Positions 36,900-47,283 of a stretch of DNA of 64,000 nucleotides are shown piece after piece; position 1 is the first letter of the stretch, and each line of letters starts with the position of its first letter. The notes beneath the pieces are model-generated. The model was not told the origin of the DNA. It was given only the letters and a program-made list of their open reading frames with translations, and ran no database searches. This stretch comes from Bryum argenteum (taxonomy: Eukaryota > Streptophyta > Bryopsida > Bryales > Bryaceae), in NCBI GenBank assembly GCA_037043015.1, contig CM073326.1, forward strand, positions 15,198,345 to 15,262,344, given 5' to 3'. The translations under genes and the position numbers were made by a program.

Positions 36900-36968
36900 G
36901 AAGTCAAGTTGGTTTTGGGTTTCCTTAAGTTACTTGTAAAGCATGTTCAGAGTTCGATGACGTTCTAA

Positions 36969-37364
36969 GAGCATTGCCACCCACTCCTCAACTGAACTGA
37001 AAAATGGATGTAGAGTAGTTCAATTGAGGTCGAAGTGCCCCACCAACTGACAAAACGGATGCCCTGAACTACTCTACATCCGTTTTTTTTCAGGTTGACC
37101 TGCAAAAGGGAGGCGTTTTGCAGGGAGGTGGGCGGGCCTGAACTCCGAATGAGACAAATCCATTCGCCGAGATGCTGACTTCCTGGGGCCCCTCATCGCC
37201 GAGGATGACACGGGATTCGCCGATGCTGACACGAGATTCGGCTACCGTCAAGTTGTTCGTGTTCATGGGTGGGGCTCCTCCTCCGCCCTCACTATTCAGG
37301 GTGATGGATTTCATGCATTCAGTTGTTGGATTCAGTTCAGGGCGCCCTATGGGTGGGCATGCCC
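36969..37364 (+). mobile_element. PIF/Harbinger-like MITE, 396 bp, TSD TAA, with empty site
   Basis: Ends GAGCATTGCCACCCA and TGGGTGGGCATGCCC are inverted repeats; TAA flanks both sides (36966-36968 and 37365-37367). The duplicated copy of the host sequence has the uninterrupted TTCTAAGCTGCTA at 36346-36358, directly showing the empty site. An internal inverted repeat (GGATGTAGAGTAGTTCA / TGAACTACTCTACATCC) can form a hairpin near 37013-37080. Confidence 0.85.
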
Positions 37365-37761
37365 TAAGCTAATATTTCTTCTTTGTGTCACTCATTCAAA
37401 TCTGAACTACATTGATAGTGATATACATTGTTGCCACATTGCAGTATATGGTTATGTTTGTAATAACTCTTTACTCTTGATTAAGTTTTTCACTAAGACC
37501 ACAACAACAGAGTTTATTTAGTTTGAATCCAAAAAGCATAAAAGAAGGTAAGTAGGTAGATTTATATGTTGGTAGGTTGGTATGTAGGTGGGTAGGTAAG
37601 ATAGCCGGATCAATAATCCAATTCTGTTATATATATTAACATGGTTAACACTATAATTTCATTATTGGAGTACCGGCCATCTGAGTTTGAGGTTGCAGGG
37701 TCACATATCACCTTTCCGCAGATGCTTTCAACTATTTGAGTCCGTAAATATCCACGAAGTA

Positions 37762-37978
37762 CACTGAATAGGTAGATTAGTGTTAGATTTTTATAAGATT
37801 TGAGAATGCTATAAGTTTTTACTTTTGGTAAAGAAAATTTACCAAGAGTATTGACTCCAATACTCTGGAAGGATCCATATCTTGACGGATGTAGAGGGTG
37901 AAAATATTGAACAACAGTAAAAACTTATAACATGTTTATATAAATTAGTGTATCTAACACTAATCTACCTATTTAGTG
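37762..37978 (+). mobile_element. Stowaway-like MITE, family C, copy 1, 217 bp
   Basis: Ends CACTGAATAGGTAGATTAGTG and CACTAATCTACCTATTTAGTG are inverted repeats with one mismatch, flanked by TA on both sides, the target of mariner-type transposases. A second internal pair (GCTATAAGTTTTTACT / AGTAAAAACTTATA) adds foldback potential. No coding capacity. Confidence 0.8.
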
Positions 37979-38114
37979 TAGTTGTTAGATTGGACATTTT
38001 TTGAGCTCATATCCTTGAATAATTCCTTCTACACAGAGAAAACAAAAACTTGGCTTTTATTTGGGCGAAAAAGCACATATTGATTCTAAGGTGGAGTACT
38101 CAAGAATGACACAA

Positions 38115-38345
38115 ATTTGAGTTTGATAAATATGTGATGGAGTGCACATTGTGAGTATTTTTTGTGCATTGGAAAGTGAGTGGGTGACTAGTCCAGGCAA
38201 GTGGAATCATTAATTATGGACTCTCCTACAATTTTTTATGAATTTTAGAACTTGTAATGGTGCCCTAGAATTACACCCCAAATGTTTTTACTGCTTGTAC
38301 ATGGAGATTCGAACTCTAAGGCTATTATGTACCTCTGTGTTGAAA
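38115..38345 (-). repeat. Dispersed repeat family E, copy 3
   Basis: Read on the minus strand: GAGGTACATAATAGCC, ATGTACAAGCAG, TCTAGGGCACCATT, AAAATTCATAAAAAATTGTAGGA and CAATGCACAAAAA. It pairs with copy 4 in the same orientation about 1.1 kb away. Confidence 0.6.
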
Positions 38346-39234
38346 GGGCCTATGATTGATTCTTGGTATTAGTCGATCTTGTTGAGTAGTCTACAAGTTG
38401 GGTATGTGAGCTGAGTGTGGTTTGCTATTTGTAGGCACATGTGCTAATCGACCCTAAAATTGCAAGGGATAGATGTTGGCTTTTGCACATGACTTAGGGT
38501 CGCTTTACATGAAAGGCCAAGCTATTGATGGGGCCAATTCATGGCAAAATCCTCAATTGTGATTGGTCCACTTCTTGAAATTGGCTAGAAGGACTTTAAA
38601 TGGGGAGTCAAGGCAAATCTTTTGAAATTATATTATAATGGGTGGGGGACAAGTTATGACATGGCCCCGACTCCAAAAGTTGGGAGATACAAGAATGGAA
38701 GGCCAATTCGTGGCCTATAGGCATTCGCTTGATTTTGATACACAATCATTACTTCACTATAATAATGTAATGTGAACAAATCAAAAGCATGGAATATAGC
38801 TAATGATACGAATTGAAAATAACATTCTAAGTGGTTATCGATTTAGTTGAAAAATGTTTTTATGCTTTTGAATGTATATCAACGAGTCAAAAATGTAACT
38901 TTTGCTTTCTAAGCGTTTCATATAGTGATGAAGAGATTGCATTCACGAAATGACAAAATTCCTTTTGAAACCCAAGGTTGTGCCAAAGGTTTCATGTAGT
39001 GGACATTAATAAAATGGATGTTCCAATGTGTGACAGTTCATCCATTCATCAAAAATCAAGCATCACATTTACTTGAAAATCAACTAACAACTAAATCCCC
39101 AATTAACCAATTTATTGTCAATTCTGAAATTTGAGGAGATACACTGGACTAGAAAGAGTAAATCTTTTTATCAATATTATTATCCTAAATATTATTATTT
39201 TGGATGGAATAATACCATGATTCTACTTTTATAG
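38346..39234. other. Interval between two direct repeat E copies
   Basis: AT-rich with no gene recognised. As at 20261-20944, it is flanked by two same-direction family E copies, but the two interiors do not match each other except for about 45 bp next to one repeat. Confidence 0.4.
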
Positions 39235-39408
39235 GCCATGTTTCTATTTCCGCTAAATTCGAGTTAAAGGTAACATCGGAATCAATTTTTGTGCATGCAA
39301 AAAGTAAGTGGTAAAATATAGCAAGTAGGATCATCAATTTTCGACTATTTTAAAAATAGCTATGAATTTTTGACAGTGGACTTAGTGGTGTTTCTAAAAT
39401 GGTGCCCT
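39235..39408 (-). repeat. Dispersed repeat family E, copy 4
   Basis: Minus-strand reading gives AGGGCACCATTTTAGAAACACC, AAAAATTCATAGC, TCGAAAATTGATGATCC and TGCATGCACAAAAATTG, closest to copy 1. A family B MITE abuts its outer side at 39412. Confidence 0.6.
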
Positions 39409-39411
39409 AAA

Positions 39412-39795
39412 GGTGCGTTCCCACTTGGCCTTAGAGGTGGTGTTAGAGGGTGGTCTTATCTCCTTAAAAGAGTGTGTGTCCACACCTACATTCTTTAGTA
39501 ATTACCAATCCTACATGGATGCCCACATGGCACACTCTAAAACTTGGAGGACAAAAAAAATATTAGCTAGTATTTGGGAGGACAAAAGATAGTTGAGCAT
39601 TATTAGGCAAGTGTTAAGGAAGCACCACAATTAGAAATATTCTCAAGTTTTGAAGACTTAAGAGTGGTCTTAGTTAATGGGGCCTTTGAGGAGCCATTAT
39701 GTAATTGAGGCTACTTTTCAAGACACTTTTCCAAGCCTCATTGATGAGAAGGGAAGGGGCCATTTTGATGGAATAGTTCCATTTCAACTAATTAA
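39412..39795 (+). mobile_element. Tourist-like MITE, family B, copy 2
   Basis: Starts AGGTGCGTTCCCACTTGGCC after TAA and follows the reverse complement of the 36482-36899 element (CCTACATTCTTTAGTAATTA, TACATGGATG, CTTAAGAGTGGTCTTAG). The right end is diverged and its boundary approximate. Confidence 0.6.
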
Positions 39796-40048
39796 ATTTC
39801 CGATATAACCAATCATGAATTTTGAAAGTATATATATGTATTCTGACTTTCTCAACTACATCTTTGAAGATTCCTAATGAAGGATTGTTGTAGAAGATTA
39901 TCATTATATAAAATGCTCTAAAGAAGAGCACCAAATATTACAATATGAGAAATTACCTCATTCATGTGAATACCACAAGACAAACAATTAAATCTAAAAT
40001 CTTTCATTTTTTAGATTTTTGAAGTTGAGACTAATGTATATATAAAAC

Positions 40049-40883
40049 TTATGCTGAATTTTCCATATGTTTGATCCAAGGGTGCTCTAGTACTTGACTT
40101 GCACTCCAACGATCATTGACATCAATTGTAAGCATGCATCGGAGAAGATCTCTTGCACCCTCCGAGAGCTCCGGGAATGGGAAAGTTTGGAATGTATCAA
40201 ATTCACAACTGAAGAACATGCGCATTTGTTGAGGTTCCCTAAAGCGCCACGGATATTTCCCAATCAACAAAATATACAATATTGTGCCCGCACTCCAAAT
40301 ATCCACTTTTGGTCCATACCCACCATCGTACAACATCTCGGGAGCCATAGCCATGGGAGTTCCATAAGTACCCATAAGTGGCTTTCCTTCTTCATAGTAT
40401 GCAGCAAATCCAAAATCGATGAGTCTTATCGAGTTTCACGTCTCGATGAACAATGCCGTTCTTGTGACACTCTTCAAGGGCTCTCACAATTTGCTTGATC
40501 GTCATTGCAGCTTCTTTTTCTGTAAAAGGGCCGCCTTTCATAATAAAACGATCTTTCAATGTGTCTCCTTCACATAGTTTCATTATGATATAGTGATAAG
40601 AATCATCCTCGAGAACTTCTTTTGTTGAGATTAAGTTGCAATTGTGGAAGGACTTGATCGCTAGTAGAATCTCTTTTTCTCTTTGCATATTCGCTCGTCG
40701 AACTTGTGTATCAAGCTTGTCTTTTGGGATAATCTTACAAGCATACTTCTTGTTGGACTTGCGGTGGGTGCATGCATAAGTCATACCGAATGTACCTTTT
40801 CCTAAGAATTCACCTAGCTCATATTTTTTCTCTACAACCGGATATTGTAAAATTGGCATAATTGGTTTGTTTGACTTAGCCAT
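40049..40883 (-). pseudogene. Intronless CDPK/CaMK-like protein kinase pseudogene
   Basis: Serine/threonine kinase fragments. The N-lobe frame has the glycine loop LGKGTFGMTYA, the ATP-binding lysine in YACKIIPKDK, and ends at HRDVK. The C-lobe frame continues IDFGFAAYYEEG (DFG), GTYGTPMAMAPEMLYDGG (activation segment and APE) and VDIWSAGTILYILLIGKYPW. Between HRDVK and the DFG segment about eight residues are lost, including the catalytic-loop asparagine, with a frameshift near 40425-40445. No EF-hands or N-terminal extension follow, so a full CDPK is not encoded. The absence of introns points to a retrocopy. It cannot make an active kinase. Confidence 0.82.
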
Positions 40884-41102
40884 TGTGTAACATTAACAGA
40901 GATAGATAGAAACTCCAGTCCCTTTCTAAGCGGTCGACGTGAATGAAAATCACTAACAATCAAATTACACGGTAGTGATGATAAAACAATCAGAAGTGAA
41001 AACTGAAGAAATGAAACGTACAAGGCGATGTATCCTCTCATTTGTAGTTTGGAGACTGGAGAAAAGTAAAAGTAAAAGGTAGTGACAGCCCTTAAACGAA
41101 AA

Positions 41103-41155
41103 CTTTTACTTTTACGTTTATGTCGTAAGAGGCGACATAAACGTAAAAGTAAAAG
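41103..41155. repeat. Perfect 23-bp inverted repeat (hairpin), 7-nt loop
   Basis: Arms 41103-41125 and 41133-41155 are exact reverse complements built on CTTTTACTTTTACG and CGACATAAACG, with loop TAAGAGG. An extra AAAAGTAAAAGTAAAAGGT copy lies just upstream at 41062-41080, giving an inverted-repeat cluster. Role unknown; it may be a tiny foldback element in the upstream region of the kinase retrocopy. Confidence 0.85.
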
Positions 41156-42485
41156 GTGATCCTCGAGTTGATGGACGAGGATGAATGAGCCTGCGGGATT
41201 ATTATTCATCCATGGACTGAATGAGGGATGATCCTGCGTGTGAAAGTTCATCCATGTATTAAACATCTATCGGATGGATGATCGTTTTGACGGCGGTGAG
41301 AAATCAGTTCCATCCGTGAGGACCCATCGTCTTGCTCTGGTATGGTAACCTGTCCTAATATTGCGCAGCAATATTTAGGCTGCCCTTATGTTGCACAGCA
41401 ATCGCTCATTGGAAGTAGCTGAAGTTGCTCATACAGTCATCCCTCTCACCACACTTTCATCCATCACACCATACTTTCATTTACCTAGCCTTGTTTTCAT
41501 CTGTCTCACATACCTTGTGAGGTATGCTGACTCACTGCGGTCTTTCTTCAAACTCAGGGCCATGCCACACCATCGGCAGGTCGCCCCTGCTGCCGCTGCT
41601 CCTGAATTTTCTCCACTTTTTTCCAATTGTCGGTCGACTTCCAGGCACTAGTGCCTGGTAGTTTTCAAGTGCCTCCCATGTGCCATGTCATTGCCATGTA
41701 GATCCCAAAGCAACATCCAAAGCAAACCCCAAAGCTACAAAGTTGCTCCATGTCACTCTTGCCACTCTCCCTACTTCCTCTCATGTGGCAACCACTTGCT
41801 AATTAGAACCAATACGAATCTTCCATCTCACTGCCTTTCCTCCCATGTGGTATATATGGCCCTCATTGTTGCCATTTCCCTCTTCTCGTCCGCCATAGCC
41901 CCGCCATACTCTCCCTCCCGCACTTCACTGGTAACTTCCTCTATATTCACCCTTCTTTATTTGCCTTTCTTTTTATTGCGGTCGATGAAGGGCTTTTTGT
42001 ACAGGAAAAATGAGCACAGGTTTTGTCGTTGTCATACGTGCACTGTTTGTTAGAGAGGAGAATGATTTTAGATGGAGACTTACATTTTTTCAAGCGGAAA
42101 ACAAAGATCTGAACGATACTTTACACGAAATGGCTAATTCTGGTTATGGCGATCATTTGATATTAGGTTTTTGAATAGTTACCATAGAGTTCGACAAAAG
42201 GTCCAAGGTTAGAAGATGTTGGACTTATATCTAATGTTGTTGAGAGTTGGTCTTTTGCACATCTCATTCATTTGAAAAATAATTAGTCACTAAAAGCCCA
42301 ATCGACCACTTTATTGAATATTTTGAATATTTATTCTTGAAATTTGGTCAAAAAGGACTCCCCTCCAATCAAAAGGGACTCATGTCTCTTCTACAAAATA
42401 TTGTTTAAATTTATACATTTCGATTACATTTCGAATTTGACCATTTCAATAAAATTGTCATTCTTCATAATACTCATCTACACTA
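41156..42485. other. Intergenic region, pyrimidine-rich then AT-rich
   Basis: 41380-41960 is C/T-rich with many CATCC/CTTTCAT phrases; frames of 87-122 codons there lack any family motif and look like composition effects. The rest is AT-rich. Nothing else recognised. Confidence 0.5.
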
Positions 42486-42703
42486 CACTAAATTTGATAA
42501 TTAGTCTTAGATATACTAATTTACATAAACATGCTATAAGTTTTTACTGTTGTTCAATAATTTTACCCACTATATTGGCCAAGATGGGGGTCCTTATATA
42601 GTATCAGAATCAATGCTCTTGGTAAATTTTTTTGAAACAGAAGTAAAAACTTATAGCATTTTCAAATCTTATAATATTCTAACACTAATTATCAAATTTA
42701 GTG
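42486..42703 (-). mobile_element. Stowaway-like MITE, family C, copy 2, 218 bp
   Basis: Perfect terminal inverted repeats CACTAAATTTGATAATTAG / CTAATTATCAAATTTAGTG with TA on both flanks (42484-42485, 42704-42705). The interior matches the reverse complement of copy 1 (GGTAAATTTT, AGTAAAAACTTATAGCATTT), so it is inserted in the opposite direction. Confidence 0.82.
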
Positions 42704-42705
42704 TA

Positions 42706-43440
42706 GAGGGATTTGACACAATCTCTTGAATTTGAAGTCAAGATACATCATGAATTCATCAAACATAACATTGTTCTACAAACATTTGTTATGGGTACTT
42801 TGGTGTTCTCGGTCCTCAAAGTATTTTGGTGTTTTCGGTTTTTCATCTCCAAGGTGCCATATTCCCAAGTTTCCAACATCATGGATCTTATCCTTCAGTC
42901 ACCTACAGCAGCCGAAAACTCATCTCTACCCCTGCCTTCATGTCAATAAAGTGTCCCTTGTCTTCGTCATGCCTATCCTCAAAAAGACAACTTCCGAGTG
43001 ATTTCTAACACCATGAATCTTATCCTAAAGTCACGCACAATGACTAAAGATTCATCTCTACCCAAAATTGAATGGACCATAGAATATACACTCACACAAA
43101 ACGGATTGAGCTCTCTTGGAGAACGGGAGCATATTGAGCCAGAGTAGTTTTTTCCTTTTATTATCCGGATGCATGAGTTGACAATGAAAGTTGAAAAAGA
43201 ATGACCTCAAAATCTGTGTAAAAAGAGACCCCATGTGAACGCAAAATCTAAATCCTACAACATAAAACCACCACCTCTCAAGTATAACATCCTCTGTAAG
43301 ACTAGACTAGACTATCACTCAGGTCAAAACTGGTTTGATGATTCCCACTTTCCTTCTACAAAACTTGACAATGGAACATGTTATGCAAAAAATAAGAATG
43401 TGACTGCAGCATAGGAATAAATACATAAAACAACCCATTT
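42706..43440. other. Intergenic DNA and 3' UTR of the dicarboxylate translocator
   Basis: Holds the 3' UTR of the minus-strand transporter next to 43441. Overlapping short frames at 42713-43008 show no known motif. No repeats were recognised. Confidence 0.45.
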
Positions 43441-46395
43441 CTAGTACAAGCCAATTGCCTTCCACCAAAGTCCTCCTACCACGCTCCATACCGTAATATT
43501 CCACAACGCCATCACTGCTCCGTACTTGAACACATCCTTCAGCTCCAAATAACCAGCTGCGTAAACCCATACAATGAAAAAAAACAAATCAGAACCTTGA
43601 CACATAAACGTCCTGCACCAACAAAGCTCTTGATGATATACTCATTTCACATCCTGTTGATGGCGTTGAGAGTATCAATACGAAATTAGAAGCTTTCGCA
43701 AACATAGACATCTTTCTCGAGATCTGAACAAACGGTTCGCTAATTATGAACTGCATAGATGTATGAAATTGAGATACTAACAGTGGTAGTAACAATACGA
43801 ATATGGGAGCTTTTGCGAAGGGAAAGATCTTCAGTGATGATTTTAGAGCTATGAAGCTATTTCAAGATGCAATACAAAAGAGGAGCACTCACAGCCGAAG
43901 TAGACGGCGGCCTGGCCACTGCTGTAATGAGTGAGGCCACCGAAGAGGTTGGTGTTGAAAGCGAGTGCAAGAGCAGCCAAAACGGTCGGTACTCCCGACG
44001 CAATATGCATGGCGAGGAAAGCGGAGTAGAGGGCGCCGACGTGACCAGTTTGGCTGGCAAACAGGTAGTGAGAGAGAAAGTATGTGGCTTGGAGGACCCC
44101 GAAAGCAGCAGGCCAGCTGAGAGAATACGACGCCAGAGTCGCAGCCACGGCATCCGACATCCACTTGACGAGACCCAGATTCGACAAGTTCCCAGCCATG
44201 CCCACCAGTACTGCGAACCACGTTAGCGTGTCCCAGGCTGACTTCTCGCTTAAACAATCGTCCCAGTTGAGAACTCCCACACACAACAGTATGCACAGTC
44301 CCAACATCGCTGCCACCACGCTCGCTATCCCCAGCGTCTCGCTGCATAGCATACATACAATCCCACATAAGGCACAACAAACCAACGACAAATGCCACAT
44401 GACACAAGGTTTCATCACTGTTAAGTAACATTACAAAATCTTGATCCAGTGATGTAAGGTAGAGTGCGCAGTATCAAGGATGGCTTACTAGGCATACAAT
44501 CACATTCCCCATGTACTCATAGCAAACATTTTAGAGTGCCGATTTGGACCACCATTTTAAAGACTTATAGCTTCAAAAATTCATAAGAAATTGTAGATGA
44601 TGATTCCACTTCGTCTTTCCTTCCAATACAGATTTCCCATGGTGAAATTTGAGCCATTATTGAGCGGGTTAGCTTAGATCATTATTAGCGAGAAATTTGA
44701 GCCATTATTGAGCAGTTTGGCTTGAAGCTCGAACAATGTAGAGACCTGCTTGGATCTGGTTTTGTCCTCTCTTTACAACGACGAAGGAATGTAATGATGT
44801 GCACATGGGGATGAGGGAGTTGAAGAGAGAGATTGGTGGAGGAGGTGAGAGGGCGAGCACCCGAAGACCCAAAGGGTGACGGCGAGCAGCATGGTGGCGA
44901 CCATGGACCACTCGTTCTGCGTGACGGGACCCAGAGCCTCGAGTTTCTTGGCGGCCGCAGCAGGAGCCTCCGGGGTGTCCTTGACTTCAGGTGGGAAGAG
45001 CTTGTACAGAATGAGCGGGGTTGTGAGAAGCGCACAGAAGGCGGGCACGCTTGCGGCTTTGAACCACGACACCCATGGATTGGCAACGACCACGCCTAGC
45101 TCTTGTGCCAGTTTCAGGCACAGCAGATTCTGAGCCGCTGCCGTCAAAAACAAAGCACTCGAATTTCCTGCCGCCTGCACAGCATTGTCACTGTGGTTAA
45201 ACCAAAAGCATGAACTCCCTGTGAAACGCCCCTTCCTCCTTTATCTTCATTTTCGAAATGCCACGAACCAGGTTGGAAATTCAACACCCACACTCCTGTA
45301 GTGAACAGAAATTCACCACTGTTCACCAAATAACATACTGTGCATCGAAGGCATACAACTTCGTCTACAATGACACTCTGGAGATAATCTCAAACCCCAG
45401 CGCTTAACCCCTCACAAAAACTCGCATTCCAACCCTAAAATCATTCGAGAAACATCGATACTTACGACAGAATCAGTGAAGAGCATTGCCTATATGGCGA
45501 AATTGCACAAGAGCAATGATAGTAGTAGCAATGGAGCTGAATTTCGGTGTTTGTTGCTCACCTGAAATTGGGTCATGACAAGGTACGCGCCCAATTTGCT
45601 GGCGGATTTATCCTTGGGCTTGCTATTCGAGGAGAGGGAGAGCGAGCCGATGATAGGCAAGAAGACGCCGCCGGCACGGGCAGTGGTGCTAGGCATGGCA
45701 GGAGCAAGAAGCGTCTCACTAAGCGCAAGCCCATACGACAGTCCCAATGTGCTCCTCCCGAGCCACTTAACGAAGTAAGTCGCAACACGGTCACCGAGAC
45801 CCGTTTTCACAAACCCTCGAGCGAAGAAGAACGAGATCACGATCAACCAAATCACATCATTCGTGAATGCGCCGAAGGCCGCGGCGAACGTGAGGGTTTT
45901 GGTGAGCACGGCAGTGGTCAATCCCAGAAACGCCCACGCGCCGACCGGCAAGGGGGATAACACGAGACCCGTGATAGTGGACGCGAAGATCGACAGCAGT
46001 TGCCACGCTTGCATCGTCACAGCCTCGGGCTTCTTCACCACATACCGCAATGCGAGCCCTACTCCGACCGATAACACGAACGGCAAGGGTTTCACTCCCG
46101 CCCATGCTGGCTTGCTCGGAGCCGCAGCCGAAGCTTCCCCACCCGCACCCCCAGCAACTGCAGCACTCGCCTTCGCTACCAAACCCGGACTCTTACTCCT
46201 CGCAACCTTGCCCCTCAACCCAACATCCAAAATTGGCAATCGCGAGCTTACATCCCCCACATTCGACAAGAATGGAGTCGATTTCTTCGGTACGATGCTG
46301 AGCCGGGATCGGGATTGTGAGGAATTGGGGGTGTGGCGATGGCGAAGAGTGCGAGGCGACAAATGCAGGCTGGCGCCGGCCTGCAGCGTCGCCAT
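43441..46395 (-). CDS. DiT1: Plastid 2-oxoglutarate/malate translocator (DiT1 type), 4 exons, 570 aa
   Basis: Inner-envelope antiporter that imports 2-oxoglutarate in exchange for malate, feeding GS/GOGAT ammonium assimilation and photorespiration. Exons: 45562-46395, 44861-45174, 43893-44341, 43441-43556; 1,713 nt in one frame. The Ser/Arg-rich N-terminus (MATLQAGASLHLSPRTLRHR) is a plastid transit peptide. Many hydrophobic segments follow. Family signatures include FGAFTNDVIWLIVISFFFAR, LLAPAMPSTTARAGG, AAGNSSALFLTAAAQNLLCL and NLSNLGLVKWMSD; the protein ends WWKAIGLY. I prefer the ATG at 46395 for its strong GCCATGGCG context; an in-frame ATG at 46554 would add 53 Pro/Ser-rich residues. 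Intron 3 (44342-44860) contains a repeat E copy. The DiT1 rather than DiT2 call rests on overall similarity and is less certain. Confidence 0.92.
44480..44720 (+). repeat. Dispersed repeat family E, copy 5, inside an intron
   Basis: Located in the intron between transporter exons 2 and 3: CCATGTACTCATAGC, TAGAGTGCCGATTTGGACCA, AAAAATTCATAAG and GAGCCATTATTGAGC. The last phrase is duplicated with about 50 bp spacing (44650 and 44699). It does not disturb the splice sites. Confidence 0.6.
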
Positions 46396-47283
46396 GGCTG
46401 CTGCTGCTGGTGTGGATGGAGGAGGAGAGGTGGATGGCGAGCTTGGTGGTGATGCTGCAAGAGGAGCGCCCGGTCTTGGTCCTCGTGGTGCTTTAGACTG
46501 TTCCGGGTGTAATGATGCGGGATGACTTAGTGATGATGAGGTCGAAAGGCTCATGAATGAGCGAATTGTTGGGTTCGAGTGGCTGGAGTTTAGAAAACGA
46601 ATCGAATGAGGGGAATCCCGTTGTGAGGCGGAGATTCCGGATCGTCGTTGTTGGTGATGGTGGGGTCTCTGTAACAGTCAGTCCACACGCTGTGAAGAGG
46701 AGAACCTGCAGCGCGCGAGCCTTCACTCCACTGAAAAGCCTCGAAACGAGCTTCGCTAATTTGTCTTCTGATTTTTGTTGATTCTTGTAAGGGACGCTTT
46801 AGATAGATAGATAAAAACTCCGGTCCTTTTTCAGGGCCGGCGTGATTAGAGTGTCTGTTCGTCAAGCCAGTGTCCTAATGCCCACCGGACAAGAGGACTC
46901 TGGTACTAGACTACTCACCCCTTTCGGGATTAGACACTATAGTAGCCAAAAGAAACAGAAGTAACCAAGAAATAGTCAATATTATTTTTTTAAGGTTTGT
47001 GTAAGGTTATATTTTGTACTTTATTGTGGGTATGGTCGCCAAGCCATGATTCCAAGTTGATTGGTAGGGATGTTTGAGTCACAAATAAGCGGTCCGGGTT
47101 CGATACTTGGTGGATCCGTTTGAGCGTTTAATGTGATATACATGGCTTGGTGCTGCTGGTGTGTTATACATAGGCAGGAAATTTGTACCAATCAATCGGC
47201 CTTGTCCCATCTACCTGAGACAAGTGTGACTATTCTTGTGGGAAGTGGTTTGCGCCATTTCTCACGCCCTCCTCCTTTTATTG
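46396..47283. promoter_or_regulatory. Transporter upstream region and possible LINE 3' tail
   Basis: The first ~200 bases include the transporter 5' leader. Beyond about 46980 the minus strand reads downstream of the LINE ORF2 stop and ends in an A-rich stretch near 46985-47000, which may be the 3' tail of that element. No target duplication could be fixed, and no gene is present. Confidence 0.4.

Larger units (their letters stand above)
36281..37503 (+). repeat. Local duplication of a ~200-bp segment, split by two MITEs
   Basis: The segment 36281-36481 (AGGTTGGTTTTGGGTTTCTT...TTTTTCACTAA) is present again as 36904-36968 plus 37365-37503, the second copy being interrupted by the MITE at 36969-37364. 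A different MITE (36482-36899) lies between the copies. Copies differ by scattered substitutions only. Confidence 0.75.

Noticed and set aside
41388-42053. Two plus-strand frames of 87 and 122 codons
   Set aside because: Pyrimidine-rich composition produces open frames; no domain or signal is seen.
45863-46525. 220-codon plus-strand frame
   Set aside because: Antisense shadow of GC-rich exon 1 of the translocator.
46396-46554. Upstream ATG at 46554 as the translocator start
   Set aside because: It adds a Pro/Ser-rich leader before a typical transit peptide, and its context is weaker than that of GCCATGGCG at 46395; kept only as an alternative.
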